From: Deltaproteobacteria bacterium
GTDB lineage: Bacteria; Myxococcota_A; Polyangia; Polyangiales; Houyiibacteriaceae
Assembly: GCA_017644045.1 (NCBI GenBank)
Contig: JAEPMI010000018.1
Coordinates: forward strand, 38,508 to 102,507
Length of the DNA stretch: 64,000 nucleotides
Reading direction: 5' to 3'
Positions 54,693-64,000 of this stretch are shown here, piece by piece. A program made the position numbers and the translations under genes. Every line of letters begins with the position of its first letter. Within the stretch, counting starts at the first letter, position 1. The notes beneath the pieces were generated by a model. It was not told the origin of the DNA. It did no database searches and was given only the letters and a program-made list of their open reading frames with translations.

Positions 54693-55136
54693 TCAGCCCA
54701 CCTTGACGGTGAGCACCGCGCACTTCGCGTGGCGGACGACGCGCTCGGTCACGCTGCCGATGAGCCACCGCTGGAGCCCGGACCGACCGGCGGTGGCGAT
54801 CACGACCAGGTCCACGTCGTTGTCCTCGATGTACTTCAGGATGCCCTCGACGGGGCTCGGGTCGTCGCGGTGCGCCAGCGTGGTCTCGGGGCCGAGTCCA
54901 TGGCGATCGCGGACCGCATCGAGATCCTTCTCGAGCTTCTCGCGGACCGCGGCGTGGGCCTTGGCGACCTGCTCTTCCGACGGGAAGAGCCCGGTCGGCG
55001 GCGGCGTCGTCGGCGGGCTCACGTGGAGGACCGTCAGCTCCGCGCCGAGCGCCTTCGCCAGCGATGCCGCCTCCTCGACGGCCCGGTCGCTCGCTTCGGA
55101 GAAGTCGGTGGTGCACACGATCCGTCGGTAGGCCAC
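54693..55136 (-). CDS. universal stress protein, UspA family
   Basis: A 147-residue Rossmann-like protein. It starts YRRIVCTTDFSEASDRAVEEA, contains VLHVSPP and the ATP-binding loop VVIATAGRSGLQRWLIGSVTERVV, and ends AVLTVKVG. The G-x-x-G...GS pattern shows that it belongs to the ATP-binding class of universal stress proteins. It follows the J-domain gene by 14 bp, so it is probably the last gene of the Hsp70-like operon. Confidence 0.9.
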   Translation of the reverse strand: MAYRRIVCTTDFSEASDRAVEEAASLAKALGAELTVLHVSPPTTPPPTGLFPSEEQVAKAHAAVREKLEKDLDAVRDRHGLGPETTLAHRDDPSPVEGILKYIEDNDVDLVVIATAGRSGLQRWLIGSVTERVVRHAKCAVLTVKVG

Positions 55137-55150
55137 CGTCAGACACTACC

Positions 55151-55648
55151 TCACGCGCGCAAGCGCTGTCGCACCTGTTCGAGGCGGCTCTTGATGAACT
55201 CGCTCTCGGGCTCGAGCTCGAGCGCCGACTGCAGCAGGTGCCAGCACTTCCGCCAGTTCCCCTGGTGTGCGGCTTCGACGCCCTTCTCGAAGAAGAGCCG
55301 TGCCTGCGCCGATTGGATCGGGGGCCCGGTCCGCTCCGCGGGCGCATCCTCCGGCTGCCGGATCGCTCGGTCGCGCTCGGTGGCGTCGAGTCGGAGCTGG
55401 CCGCGCCGGAGCGCGTCGTCGTAGGCGGCGCGCGTGCGTGGGTCGGTGAGCACCTGATAGGCCTCGCTCCCGCGACGGTAGATCGCGGTGGCCCGATCGC
55501 GCTTCGCCGCCTCGGCGTCGGAGAAGCGGTCCGGGTGGTAGCGGCGCGCGAACTTGCGGAACGCTCGCTTCACGTCGGCCAGGCTGGCTCGCGCGTCGAT
55601 GCCGAGCAGGGTGTAGTAGTCGAGCTTCGCGAGCTTGTCGTCGCTCAC
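55151..55648 (-). CDS. J-domain co-chaperone-like protein
   Basis: A 165-residue protein. The J domain lies at about 10-80 (DYYTLLGIDARASLADVKRAFRKFARRYHPDRFS), with the essential HPD. The C-terminal part (about 110-165) is a TPR-like helical pair (ARLFFEKGVEAAHQGNWRKC, LLQSALELEPESEFIKSRLEQV). Zinc-finger and substrate domains of true DnaJ are missing. It starts at GTG 55648 inside a GTGA overlap with the Hsp70-like gene, so it is the dedicated partner of that protein. Confidence 0.85.
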   Translation of the reverse strand: MSDDKLAKLDYYTLLGIDARASLADVKRAFRKFARRYHPDRFSDAEAAKRDRATAIYRRGSEAYQVLTDPRTRAAYDDALRRGQLRLDATERDRAIRQPEDAPAERTGPPIQSAQARLFFEKGVEAAHQGNWRKCWHLLQSALELEPESEFIKSRLEQVRQRLRA

Positions 55649-57822
55649 TCGTCGGCCCCTACGAGCTGCGAGTGACGCTCCGTCATCGATTGGAGCTCCG
55701 CGTCGTCCGCGCCGCCGAGCAGGTTGATGCGGATGGTCTGCTCCCGGCCGGTCGTGACCTCCTGCGCCTTCACGTCGAGGGTGCCGCTCGCGTCGAGCTG
55801 GAAGGTCACGTTGAGCCGGACGGTGCCGCGTGGGCCGGGTGGAAGGCCGGTGAGCTCGACCTGCCCGAGGGGCTCGTTGTCCTCGAAGCGTGGCGCCTCT
55901 CCCTGGCACACGCGGATCTGCACGTCCTCCTGATCGTCGGCGGCCGTGCTGAAGACCCGCGCGGCCTCCGTGGGGATCGGGGCGTGGCGCCGGATGAGCG
56001 TCTGCGAATAGCCGCCGGTCAGCTCGATGCCGAGCGCGTGCGGCGTCACGTCCATCAAGATCGGCGCTGGTCGGTCGGCGAGATCGATGTGCGCGGGCGG
56101 CGCGATCGGCGCCGCGTCCACGCCCGTGCCGAAGCCGAGCGTGGGCTCGCCCCGCTGGTGGCGCTCGCCGGACCCGCCGATCTGGAGCGAGGGAAGCGAC
56201 GAGACCCGGGGCGCTTCGATCGCGGGCAGGGGCGGGAGGCCTTCGTCGGTGAAGAGCGACTCGCCATCCAAGCCGGACTCGGTGGATTGACTGGCGCCTC
56301 CGATGCCCACCTGCTGCGCTCCGTCGATCTGCGGAGGCGCGTCCATGGTCGGCAGGTCGAGCACGTCGCCCATGAGGTGGTCGGGCAGATCGAGCTCGAG
56401 CGCGTCCAGGTCGGTGAGGGCGCTGTCGATCTCCATCATGCCGCTGTCGATCTCCATCGTCAGCGACTCTTCCTCGTCCTTGGTGGTGCCGGCGACCTGC
56501 TGGATCCCCTGGACCACGACCGCCTCGGGCGGGAGCGGTGGGGGCCCTTCCACCTGAATGGTGGGCGCGAACGCCGGCTGCTTGGGGAGGTTCGCGCGCC
56601 GCTTCTCCCGACGCTCGCGCAGCCGAGCGAGCTCGGCCGCGGTCTTCTTCCGGATCCCCGCGCGGGCGGGCGGCGGTCGCTCCGACTTCCCGCTGATCGT
56701 GCGGCCGAGGATCGCCGCGCCCTGGGCGACGACCAGATCGGGATCGATCTCCGTCCGCGGCTCCTTGCCGAAGAAGCGCTGCACGCGGTCGCGGACCAGC
56801 GGGATGCGCGTCGAGCCACCGACGAGGACCACGCTGTCGAGCTCCTGCGGCCGGAGACCCGCGCTCTTCAACGCCTCCCGGCAGACGTCGAAGGAGCGCT
56901 CGACCTGTTCCATGATGAGCCCTTCGAGCTCCGGTCGGTCGAGGGTCTGACGTAGGTCGAGCGAGTCGGGACCGAGCTCCTCGACCTCGATCTTCACCAC
57001 CGGCAGATCGCTGAGCTGGCACTTCGCCCACTCGGCCGCGGCGCGGACCCGCTCGAACGCCTGTCGATCCTCGGTGGGGTTCCAGCCGGTCTCCTCGGCC
57101 ATTCGCTCGGCGAGGGCGGTGGCGATCACCAGGTCGATGTCGTCCCCGCCGAGGAAGGAATCACCGGCCGTCGACAGGACCTCATAGACGTCCTCCTCGA
57201 GCTCGAGCAGCGTCAGGTCGAAGGTGCCGCCACCGAGGTCGTAGATGGCGACCCGCTCCGAGCGGGTCGCTCCGTAGCCGTAGGCGAGTGCGGCGGCGGT
57301 CGGCTCGTTGACGATGCGCGCGATGTCGATGCCGGCGACGCGCCCCGCGGCCTTGGTGGCGGAGCGCTGCAGCTCGTTGAAGTTCGCGGGCACGGTCACG
57401 ACGGCGCGAGAGCAGCTGTGGTCGAGCGCGACCTCGGCGACGCGCTTGATCTCTTTGAGCACGAACGCGCTGATCTCGGTGAGCGTGTAGGTCTCTCCGC
57501 GGACGTTCACGACCACGCCGCCGGAGGCGTTCTCGATCAGCTCGAAGGCGAAGCGGCTCTGCGCGCGCCCGACCTCGGGCGCGGAGAAGGGCCGGCCGAT
57601 GAGGCGCTTGACCGAGTAGACGGTGTTCCGCGCGTCGATGAGCCGCCGCTCGCGGGCTTCCTCACCGACCAGGATCGACCCGTCCGGACGAAACGAGACG
57701 ACCGAGGGGATCAGCCGGTGGCCGAGCTCGGTCGGGAGCACGCGTGCCTGACTCTCGTCCGCGATGGCGACCACCGAGTTGGTGGTCCCGAGATCGATGC
57801 CCAGGATCGGTCCGTGGCTCAT
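55645..57822 (-). CDS. Hsp70 (DnaK)-like chaperone with linker insert and no lid
   Basis: A 725-residue Hsp70. The ATPase domain (1-375) is canonical: [27 protein letters not shown] and [18 protein letters not shown] 210-residue insert (about 376-588) is Pro- and acid-rich low complexity with basic [19 protein letters not shown] at its start. The beta substrate domain (about 589-705) is complete ([55 protein letters not shown]). The helical lid of about 100 residues is missing; only about 20 residues follow. It would bind clients without a lid. The operon continues with the J protein and UspA. Confidence 0.85.
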   Translation of the reverse strand: MSHGPILGIDLGTTNSVVAIADESQARVLPTELGHRLIPSVVSFRPDGSILVGEEARERRLIDARNTVYSVKRLIGRPFSAPEVGRAQSRFAFELIENASGGVVVNVRGETYTLTEISAFVLKEIKRVAEVALDHSCSRAVVTVPANFNELQRSATKAAGRVAGIDIARIVNEPTAAALAYGYGATRSERVAIYDLGGGTFDLTLLELEEDVYEVLSTAGDSFLGGDDIDLVIATALAERMAEETGWNPTEDRQAFERVRAAAEWAKCQLSDLPVVKIEVEELGPDSLDLRQTLDRPELEGLIMEQVERSFDVCREALKSAGLRPQELDSVVLVGGSTRIPLVRDRVQRFFGKEPRTEIDPDLVVAQGAAILGRTISGKSERPPPARAGIRKKTAAELARLRERREKRRANLPKQPAFAPTIQVEGPPPLPPEAVVVQGIQQVAGTTKDEEESLTMEIDSGMMEIDSALTDLDALELDLPDHLMGDVLDLPTMDAPPQIDGAQQVGIGGASQSTESGLDGESLFTDEGLPPLPAIEAPRVSSLPSLQIGGSGERHQRGEPTLGFGTGVDAAPIAPPAHIDLADRPAPILMDVTPHALGIELTGGYSQTLIRRHAPIPTEAARVFSTAADDQEDVQIRVCQGEAPRFEDNEPLGQVELTGLPPGPRGTVRLNVTFQLDASGTLDVKAQEVTTGREQTIRINLLGGADDAELQSMTERHSQLVGADE

Positions 57823-57870
57823 GGCCGGACCCCACCGGGGTGTTCACACGAGAGACGCATCGGGCCGCTC

Positions 57871-57876
57871 AGTATA
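57871..57876 (-). promoter_or_regulatory. -10 element of the Hsp70-like operon
   Basis: On the minus strand, TATACT (5 of 6 to consensus) lies 49 bp before the Hsp70-like start codon, within the 185-bp gap. No good -35 is at 17 bp. A perfect 12-bp palindrome TGCCGATCGGCA (57920-57931) lies about 45 bp further upstream and may be a regulator site. No CIRCE element is present. Confidence 0.35.
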
Positions 57877-58007
57877 CAGAGACCGGCGCGTGGTTTGGGA
57901 ACGTCGAGGCTCGGGCATGTGCCGATCGGCATAACCAAAACGGGTGAGCCGGCCGGAGGCGATCGCGTCGCCGGCATCCTCGATTCGTACCCCCGCTGTG
58001 GCTCGAC

Positions 58008-58649
58008 TCAGAAGGGGCGCGGAGACACGGGCCGGGCGGGGTCGTGAACGCCGTGGTCGTGTGCCCAGCGGGACTGCTCTTCGCGCCAGCGGCGCCGGCG
58101 GGTCACGAGCCCGACCAACAGCAGCAGGAAGAGCGCCGCGGCGAGGGAGCCGCCGACCGAGAGCGGCTCGAGCGGTCGGTCGAGGCCCAGCCGCGGAGCC
58201 GGCCGGATGGTCCGCGCGGGGCCGTGGGCCGGGAACTCGTCGGTCTCCAACCAGCCCTCGAGCTCGGCGCTCGAACGCAGCTCGGACTGGTGTCGGTCGA
58301 GGTATCGGCGCCGCTCGCCCTCGTCCATCTCGCCGCGCAGGTGCGCCCAGCGAACGTGTTCGGGAGCGGCCGAGTACGCCCACGCCAGTGGACGCTTGGT
58401 CCAGTCCGGCGTGGCCACCCACACGGCCGCGCGATCGCCATCGGCGGTCTCGACCAGGATCGCGTCCGTGGCGTCGACGACGCAGCCCTCGAAACGCACG
58501 TGACCCGCGACGTCGGCGGGTGCGTCCGTGCAGTCGATCGTGGTCGGGCCTTCCAGACGCATCCCGGCACCGACCGTCGCGATCAGCGCGCAGATCGCCA
58601 GCGCGATCCCCAACACCCAGAGCCAGGCGACGTAGGCGGAACGAGTCAT
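58008..58649 (-). CDS. hypothetical membrane protein with two transmembrane helices
   Basis: A 213-residue protein. The first helix (YVAWLWVLGIALAICALIATVG) anchors a periplasmic domain (about 35-165) with two Cys (TTIDCTDAPADVAGHVRFEG then CVVDATDAILVETADGDRAAVWVATP). The second helix (about 170-190, SLAAALFLLLLVGLVTRR) ends in a basic cytoplasmic tail. The family is unknown; the domain resembles a small OB-like or beta-sandwich unit. It overlaps the preceding gene by 4 bp (58646-58649). Confidence 0.55.
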   Translation of the reverse strand: MTRSAYVAWLWVLGIALAICALIATVGAGMRLEGPTTIDCTDAPADVAGHVRFEGCVVDATDAILVETADGDRAAVWVATPDWTKRPLAWAYSAAPEHVRWAHLRGEMDEGERRRYLDRHQSELRSSAELEGWLETDEFPAHGPARTIRPAPRLGLDRPLEPLSVGGSLAAALFLLLLVGLVTRRRRWREEQSRWAHDHGVHDPARPVSPRPF

Positions 58650-59965
58650 TCGCGCCTCATCCGATCCCGAAGGGCCTCGCGTCGTGCCCGCTCTGCGGTT
58701 CGGCGCTCGGCCCGGGCCCGCGCCTCCTGGCCGAAGGTTCCCGTGCGGATCGCCTGCTGCTGCGATCGTTGGCTCAGCTGCACGGCGACGGGGTCCTCCC
58801 AGGGAGCGGTCCCCTCGTACATGTCCTGCAGTCGGCGCCGGAGCGCCCGGTCGGTCTCTGCCAGGTCGAGGAGCGCCTCGGTCTTCAACCGTCCCCGGCG
58901 GTACGCCACGATCTGCACCTCGGCTCGGGCCCACTCGTCCGCGTGCTCCGGGATGGCGGCGAGCGCCTCGTCCAGGAGCGCCTCGTCGGCGCACGCGACG
59001 GCGTGGGCCAACCAATCGACCGCCGGCGCCGCCTGCTCTGCCGGCGGTCGGCTGCCGAGCGCGAGCCACCGCTCGCCGATCGCCGCGCCGGCCTTCGCTT
59101 GGGTCCGTCGCGGCAGGGCGTCGCACGCCTCGGCCAGCCCGCGATACACGCCCGGCCGCTCGGGAACGTGGGCGTCGGCGAGCGCGAGAAGCGCATGGGC
59201 GACCTCGGGCACGCAGCCCTGGTCGATCTGCTGGGCGAGCTCCGGCGTCCGGTAGCGCTCCGTCTCGGAGGCGATCACGGCACCGAGGCTCTCCGGATCG
59301 GCGCAGTGGCCGAGCGCGCGCAACACCTCGAGCCGCGTGTCGGCGTCGTCGATGTCGTCGTAGCTGGCCGCGAGCCCGATGGCGGCCTCGGGCTCGTCGC
59401 TCCGCAGCAACACCGTTCGGAGCGAGCGGCTCCGCTCGTCGCCCCAGCCGAGCAGCTCCATCACGCGGCCGTAGGTCTCGGCCACCTGACCCACGACGTC
59501 TCCCTCGATGTCGGGCGCGAGCTCTGCGAGCTGTTCCATCCCGACCGCGGCTTCGGTCGGTGAGCCCTCTTCGATCAGGTGGAGGATCTCCTCCATCTCC
59601 GTGCCACGGGGCGCGTCGCCGACGGTCTCGTGGAGAACGGTGGACGGGCCACGCTCGAAGGTCTCGACGGCGGCGACCGTGAGCGCACCGAGGGTGATGG
59701 TCGCCATCGCCAGCGCGCTCACGACACCGGTGACCCGGCGGTCCTGGGCGAGCCGCCACCGGGGATCGCCCGTCGGCGCGTCCGGTTGCTCGAAGCGCCG
59801 GAGCCAGGCGGGCAGGGCGACGAGGCCGAGCAACGTGCCGCCGAGCAGTGCGCCCATCGTGGCCACCATGGCCAGCTCGCTGCCCTTCTCCGGGTGCAAC
59901 GCGGGCTCGCACCCCCACTCCCCGCAGCGCTCGCAGGGCTGGGTCGGCTGGGTGGAGTCGCTCAC
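58646..59965 (-). CDS. hypothetical membrane protein with HEAT-like repeats
   Basis: A 439-residue protein. A short Cys-containing N terminus (CERCGEWGCE) and two hydrophobic helices (about 32-52, MVATMGALLGGTLLGLVALPAWL, and 80-100, VSALAMATITLGALTVAAV) are followed by about 330 residues of helical repeats (LRTVLLRSDEPEAAIGLAASYDD, TRLEVLRALGHCADPESLGAVIAS). These resemble HEAT/TPR units and end in an Arg-rich tail. The function is unknown; it probably holds partners at the membrane. It is coupled to the next gene by ATGA. Confidence 0.55.
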   Translation of the reverse strand: MSDSTQPTQPCERCGEWGCEPALHPEKGSELAMVATMGALLGGTLLGLVALPAWLRRFEQPDAPTGDPRWRLAQDRRVTGVVSALAMATITLGALTVAAVETFERGPSTVLHETVGDAPRGTEMEEILHLIEEGSPTEAAVGMEQLAELAPDIEGDVVGQVAETYGRVMELLGWGDERSRSLRTVLLRSDEPEAAIGLAASYDDIDDADTRLEVLRALGHCADPESLGAVIASETERYRTPELAQQIDQGCVPEVAHALLALADAHVPERPGVYRGLAEACDALPRRTQAKAGAAIGERWLALGSRPPAEQAAPAVDWLAHAVACADEALLDEALAAIPEHADEWARAEVQIVAYRRGRLKTEALLDLAETDRALRRRLQDMYEGTAPWEDPVAVQLSQRSQQQAIRTGTFGQEARARAERRTAERARREALRDRMRRE

Positions 59966-60046
59966 CCCTGCACCCTACAGCGACCGCTCGCCGCTGGCAC
60001 GTCATGGCTGCCATCGGGACGTCTGCTAGACCGAAGGGGCGCGCCC

Positions 60047-60685
60047 ATGGCTGCCCAACACCGCTCACTGCCGACCTTCTTCCTGGCCGCGGCGATTTTC
60101 TCGCTGGGCTGGGCGTCGAGCGCCTCGGCCGAGGAGCGCACCTTCGGGCTCCGGGTCTTCGTCGCCGACGTCGAGGGCGAGCCGGTGGTCGACCAGGCGT
60201 GGATCGACGAGCGGATCCAGTGGGCCAACCGGATCTTCGAGCCGGCCGAGCTCACGTTCACCCAGCAGGTCCGCGAGGACCTGGCGGACGAGCACACCGA
60301 CATGGTCAGCCGCGCCGACCGCCACGCGCTGGGGCCGCTGATCGAAGGACAGCGCATCCACGTCTTCGTCGTCCGCTCGCTCGCCGACGTGGACATCGAG
60401 GGCAACTTCATCCGGGGCGTCCACTGGCGCTCGCGCCGCGGCGGACCGGGGCCCGGCGGCGGCCAGCGTCACTTCGTCATCCTGAGCTCGATCGCCGGGC
60501 CGACCGTGCTGGCCCACGAGCTGGGTCACTTCTTCGGCAACCCGCACAGCCCGACCCCGGGCAACATCATGAGCTACTCGCGCGGCAACGGTCCGCCCTT
60601 CTTCGACGCGCAACAGCTCCGCCGCATCGGGCGCCACCAAGAGCGCTTCGTCCGCACCGAAGAGCTGGTCGTGGTCGGCGACTGA
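60047..60685 (+). CDS. secreted metzincin metalloprotease
   Basis: A 212-residue protein with a cleaved Sec signal (FFLAAAIFSLGWASSASAEE). The mature part has the metzincin zinc motif HELGHFFGNPH (HExxHxxGxxH, three zinc His) at about residues 164-174, followed by a Met-turn in NIMSYS. This identifies a secreted zinc peptidase of compact size. No propeptide, C-terminal domain or transporter signal is evident. It may digest prey or host protein, or be part of envelope turnover. A 20-bp palindrome follows its stop codon. Confidence 0.8.
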   Translation: MAAQHRSLPTFFLAAAIFSLGWASSASAEERTFGLRVFVADVEGEPVVDQAWIDERIQWANRIFEPAELTFTQQVREDLADEHTDMVSRADRHALGPLIEGQRIHVFVVRSLADVDIEGNFIRGVHWRSRRGGPGPGGGQRHFVILSSIAGPTVLAHELGHFFGNPHSPTPGNIMSYSRGNGPPFFDAQQLRRIGRHQERFVRTEELVVVGD

Positions 60686-60694
60686 AGTGCGGCC

Positions 60695-60714
60695 CGATCT
60701 TCACGTGAAGATCG
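60695..60714. repeat. 20-bp perfect palindrome after the metzincin gene
   Basis: CGATCTTCACGTGAAGATCG is perfectly symmetrical and starts 9 bp after the TGA of the metzincin gene. A T-run is missing, so it is a poor terminator. It contains TCTTCAC-GTGAAGA, the same half-sites as at 41693-41710. A protein-binding site or RNA hairpin is possible. Confidence 0.6.
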
Positions 60715-60801
60715 ACACGTGCCAAACACGAACGGGCGCATGAAAGACAGCAGTGTCCGATCGTTCGCTCGGTTGAGCCCATCGTGGCACTTCGTTCGTT
60801 C

Positions 60802-60819
60802 GCCGAAATTCGTTTCGGC
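60802..60819 (+). ncRNA. UUCG-capped leader hairpin before the thiolase gene
   Basis: GCCGAAA-TTCG-TTTCGGC forms a 7-bp stem with a UUCG tetraloop on the plus strand. It lies 140 bases upstream of the thiolase start in a 273-bp gene-free gap. No known riboswitch pattern is seen around it. It may be a terminator remnant or part of a structured leader. Confidence 0.4.
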
Positions 60820-60929
60820 CTGCGGTTCGAGCAAAGACGGTCTCTCAGCGCGCCAGTGCCCCGATCGCGCCGGTTTTCCCTTGTAATCACGGGCTCGTGT
60901 GACTTTCCGCGTAGCCCCGCCTCGGGTCC

Positions 60930-60954
60930 CGGGCAATGTTGCCCGTTCGGAGGA
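60930..60954 (+). promoter_or_regulatory. hairpin and ribosome binding site of the thiolase gene
   Basis: CGGGCAATGTTGCCCG (60930-60945) is a perfect 16-bp palindrome ending four bases before the strong Shine-Dalgarno GGAGGA (60949-60954), which itself lies four bases before ATG at 60959. A stem this close could limit ribosome access. The ribosome site decides the start; the frame upstream to 60899 is not used. Confidence 0.55.
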
Positions 60955-60958
60955 ATTC

Positions 60959-62152
60959 ATGAAGAAGCTGTCGAAAGAGATCTGGATCGTCGCCGCCAAG
61001 CGGACCCCCTTCGGAGCCATGAGCGGCTCGCTGGCGGGCATCAGCGCGATCGACCTGGGCGTCCACGCCGCGAAGGCGACCCTCGAGCAGTCGGGGCTCA
61101 ACGCGGACGAGGTGGACCAGGTCATCCTCGGCAACGTCCAGCAGACCAGCAAGGACGCCATCTACGGCGCGCGCCACGTGGCGCTCAAGGCCGGCCTCCC
61201 GATCGAGACTCCGGCACTGACCGTGAACCGCCTCTGCGGCTCCGGCTTCCAGGCGGTGATCACCGCCGCCGAGCAGATCCTCATGGGCGACGCCAAGTGC
61301 GTGCTCGCGGCCGGCTCCGAGAACATGAGCCAGGCGCCGCACTCGGTGTGGGGCCTCCGCACCGGCGCCCGCTTCGGCAAGGCGCCGGCCATGGTCGACA
61401 CCCTCTGGGAGGCGCTGACCGACAGCTACTGCAACACGCCGATGGCCGTGACCGCGGAGAACCTCGCCGAGAAGTACGAGATCTCCCGCGAGGACTCGGA
61501 CGCCTTCGGCGTTCGCTCGCAGCAGAAGTGGGCCGCGGCCCAGGAGAACGGCTTCTTCGCCGACGAGATCGCGCCCGTCGAGGTGAAGACGCGCAAGGGG
61601 CCGAAGACCGTCGACACCGACGAGCACCCGCGCCCGCAGACCACCATGGAGACGCTCGCGAAGCTCCCGCCCGTCTTCAAGAAGGACGGTGTGGTCACCG
61701 CCGGCAACGCCTCGGGCATCTGTGACGGCGCCGCTGCGCTCATGGTCGTCGACGGCGACTGGGCCAAGGGCCGCGGCCTCACGCCGCTCGCGAAGATCGT
61801 CCAGTGGGGCGTCGCGGGCGTCGACCCGACCATCATGGGCATCGGTCCCGCGCCGGCCATTCGCAACGCGCTCGAGCGCGCCGGTCTGAAGCAGGACGAC
61901 GTCGACCTCTTCGACGTGAACGAGGCCTTCGCCCCGCAGTTCCTCGCCGTGCAGAAGGAGCTCGGTCTCCCCGAGGATCGCACCAACGTGAACGGCGGCG
62001 CCATCGCGCTCGGTCACCCGCTCGGCGCCACCGGCGCCCGGATCACGACCAACCTCATCTACACCGCGCGCAAGATGGGCAAGTCGCTCTCGGTCGGCTC
62101 CGCCTGCATCGGCGGCGGCCAGGGCATCGCCATCATCCTGGAAACGGCCTGA
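60959..62152 (+). CDS. acetyl-CoA C-acyltransferase (thiolase)
   Basis: A 397-residue thiolase. The nucleophile is C93 in NRLCGSGFQAV, H353 lies in GGAIALGHPLGATG and C383 in SACIGGGQG, so the catalytic set is complete. The N terminus has VAAKRTPFGAMSGSLAG. It condenses or cleaves acyl-CoA with acetyl-CoA, in beta-oxidation or acetoacetyl-CoA formation. Sequence alone does not tell which. A strong ribosome site precedes it. The LeuA-like gene follows after 49 bp on the same strand, so acyl-CoA and branched-chain metabolism may be linked. Confidence 0.9.
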   Translation: MKKLSKEIWIVAAKRTPFGAMSGSLAGISAIDLGVHAAKATLEQSGLNADEVDQVILGNVQQTSKDAIYGARHVALKAGLPIETPALTVNRLCGSGFQAVITAAEQILMGDAKCVLAAGSENMSQAPHSVWGLRTGARFGKAPAMVDTLWEALTDSYCNTPMAVTAENLAEKYEISREDSDAFGVRSQQKWAAAQENGFFADEIAPVEVKTRKGPKTVDTDEHPRPQTTMETLAKLPPVFKKDGVVTAGNASGICDGAAALMVVDGDWAKGRGLTPLAKIVQWGVAGVDPTIMGIGPAPAIRNALERAGLKQDDVDLFDVNEAFAPQFLAVQKELGLPEDRTNVNGGAIALGHPLGATGARITTNLIYTARKMGKSLSVGSACIGGGQGIAIILETA

Positions 62153-62201
62153 CCTGCCGACTGGTCCCGATGCCCCTAAGCTGATCGGAGAGGAAAGACG
62201 G

Positions 62202-63449
<1,248 letters not shown>

Positions 63450-63464
63450 AGCCGACCGATCGCG

Positions 63465-64000
63465 ATGAGCTCCTACGACTGCGTGCTGCCGATCGAGGAG
63501 GCGCGGCTTCGTGCTCACGTGTTTCGTTGGGCGGATGGTGTGGTTGCCGAGCTGCCAGTGCTCTCCGAGAGCCTTCGCGACCAGAGCTCTGATGACGAAG
63601 AGCACCTCTTCTGGGCCATCCGCCGAGATGCCGCCATCGTCCCTCTAGTGACCGAGGACGGCTTCTACGGACGACTGCACTCCAGCCCCGCCGTCGCCGT
63701 CGCGGGCACGAAGAACGGTTTTCGACTCGAGGGGCTCGAGCGCATCTACATCAGGGAACGCTCGCTCTACCGCTGCCGGTGGACCCATCCGGTTGCCGGC
63801 AGCGAGTTGCTCGATCACCTGCTCCACGGTCTTCGCGGTGTTCCCGGGTTGCGCGTCTTGGCCGAGGCGCCCGCCTGGCCCGCTTTTGATGACCCCATGG
63901 TGATGGGCTACCTCACGGCTGCCGAAGTCCGGGAGCTCGACCGGGTCGCGCGAACCCTGGGCGAGGGGCCGCACGAGCAATCGCTTCGCACGATGATCAG
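63465..64000 (+). CDS. hypothetical protein, cut by the window end
   Basis: An open frame from ATG at 63465 runs to the right edge without a stop, giving 178 complete codons. It starts MSSYDCVLPIEEARLRAHVF and shows LFWAIRRDAAIVPLVTEDGF, ERIYIRERSLYRCRWTHPVA and FDDPMVMGYLTAAEVRELDR. It looks like a soluble alpha/beta protein with strong codon bias. I recognise no family. The ATG is 15 bp after the previous stop, so it may belong to the same transcript. Confidence 0.6.
   Translation, partial: MSSYDCVLPIEEARLRAHVFRWADGVVAELPVLSESLRDQSSDDEEHLFWAIRRDAAIVPLVTEDGFYGRLHSSPAVAVAGTKNGFRLEGLERIYIRERSLYRCRWTHPVAGSELLDHLLHGLRGVPGLRVLAEAPAWPAFDDPMVMGYLTAAEVRELDRVARTLGEGPHEQSLRTMI

Noticed and set aside
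60785..60800. Possible sigma54 promoter before the thiolase gene (TGGCAC-N5)
   Set aside because: The -24 half TGGCAC is present but the -12 half reads TCGT instead of TTGC.

Overview
The window looks like chromosome of a high-GC, Gram-negative predatory or social bacterium of the Myxococcota, most likely the Polyangiales/Sandaracinaceae side. This is inferred from: strong G/C third-position bias; many lipoproteins with Asp/Gly/Ser-rich linkers; MopE-type D-N-D-C-D repeats; a MYXO-CTERM sorting tail (39354-41627); an AgmX/PglI-type protein; two Ser/Thr kinases; FHA proteins; and an FHA-GAF sigma54 activator. I found no tRNA, rRNA, CRISPR array, prophage or intact insertion sequence.

1-9.5 kb: a diiron AurF-like protein coupled to a small gene, a lipoprotein glycoside hydrolase, an M23 endopeptidase-type lipoprotein, a MopE/GATase-like lipoprotein, an M24 ectoine-hydrolase-like enzyme, a long LOG-family protein and two lipoproteins. 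9.6-19.2 kb: an FHA-GAF-AAA+-Fis activator divergent from a sigma-70-like gene and a VOC gene, two envelope proteins, a di-heme oxidoreductase, a zinc-finger membrane protein and an HxlR-nitronate monooxygenase pair. 19.2-33.5 kb: a molybdopterin oxidoreductase, YciH/SUI1, small lipoproteins, TerC, BioA, a COQ4-like gene broken by an in-frame TGA, TetR, a RimO-kinase-TPR operon and a CPA1 antiporter.

33.6-48.3 kb holds what I consider the most unusual content: two paralogous gene sets in the same order (barrel-like protein, ECF sigma factor, membrane anti-sigma-like protein, secreted Cys-rich or MopE-type proteins, stand-alone receiver). A PAP2 phosphatase, a MYXO-CTERM surface protein and a Gly-rich lipoprotein lie between them. 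The arrangement suggests two envelope-sensing regulons with dedicated sigma factors and exported products.

48.4-60 kb: FtsK, a HEAT-repeat lipoprotein, an FHA protein whose 3' end overlaps a convergent kinase, UspA, a J-domain protein and a lid-less Hsp70, and a two-gene membrane operon. 60-64 kb: a secreted metzincin, then a thiolase and an isopropylmalate-synthase-like enzyme, and a gene cut by the window end.

Convergent genes here usually sit 0-10 bp apart. Two exceptions (7075-7241 and 26912-27074) are filled exactly by about 165-bp imperfect hairpins whose arms start at or beside the stop codons of both flanking genes.
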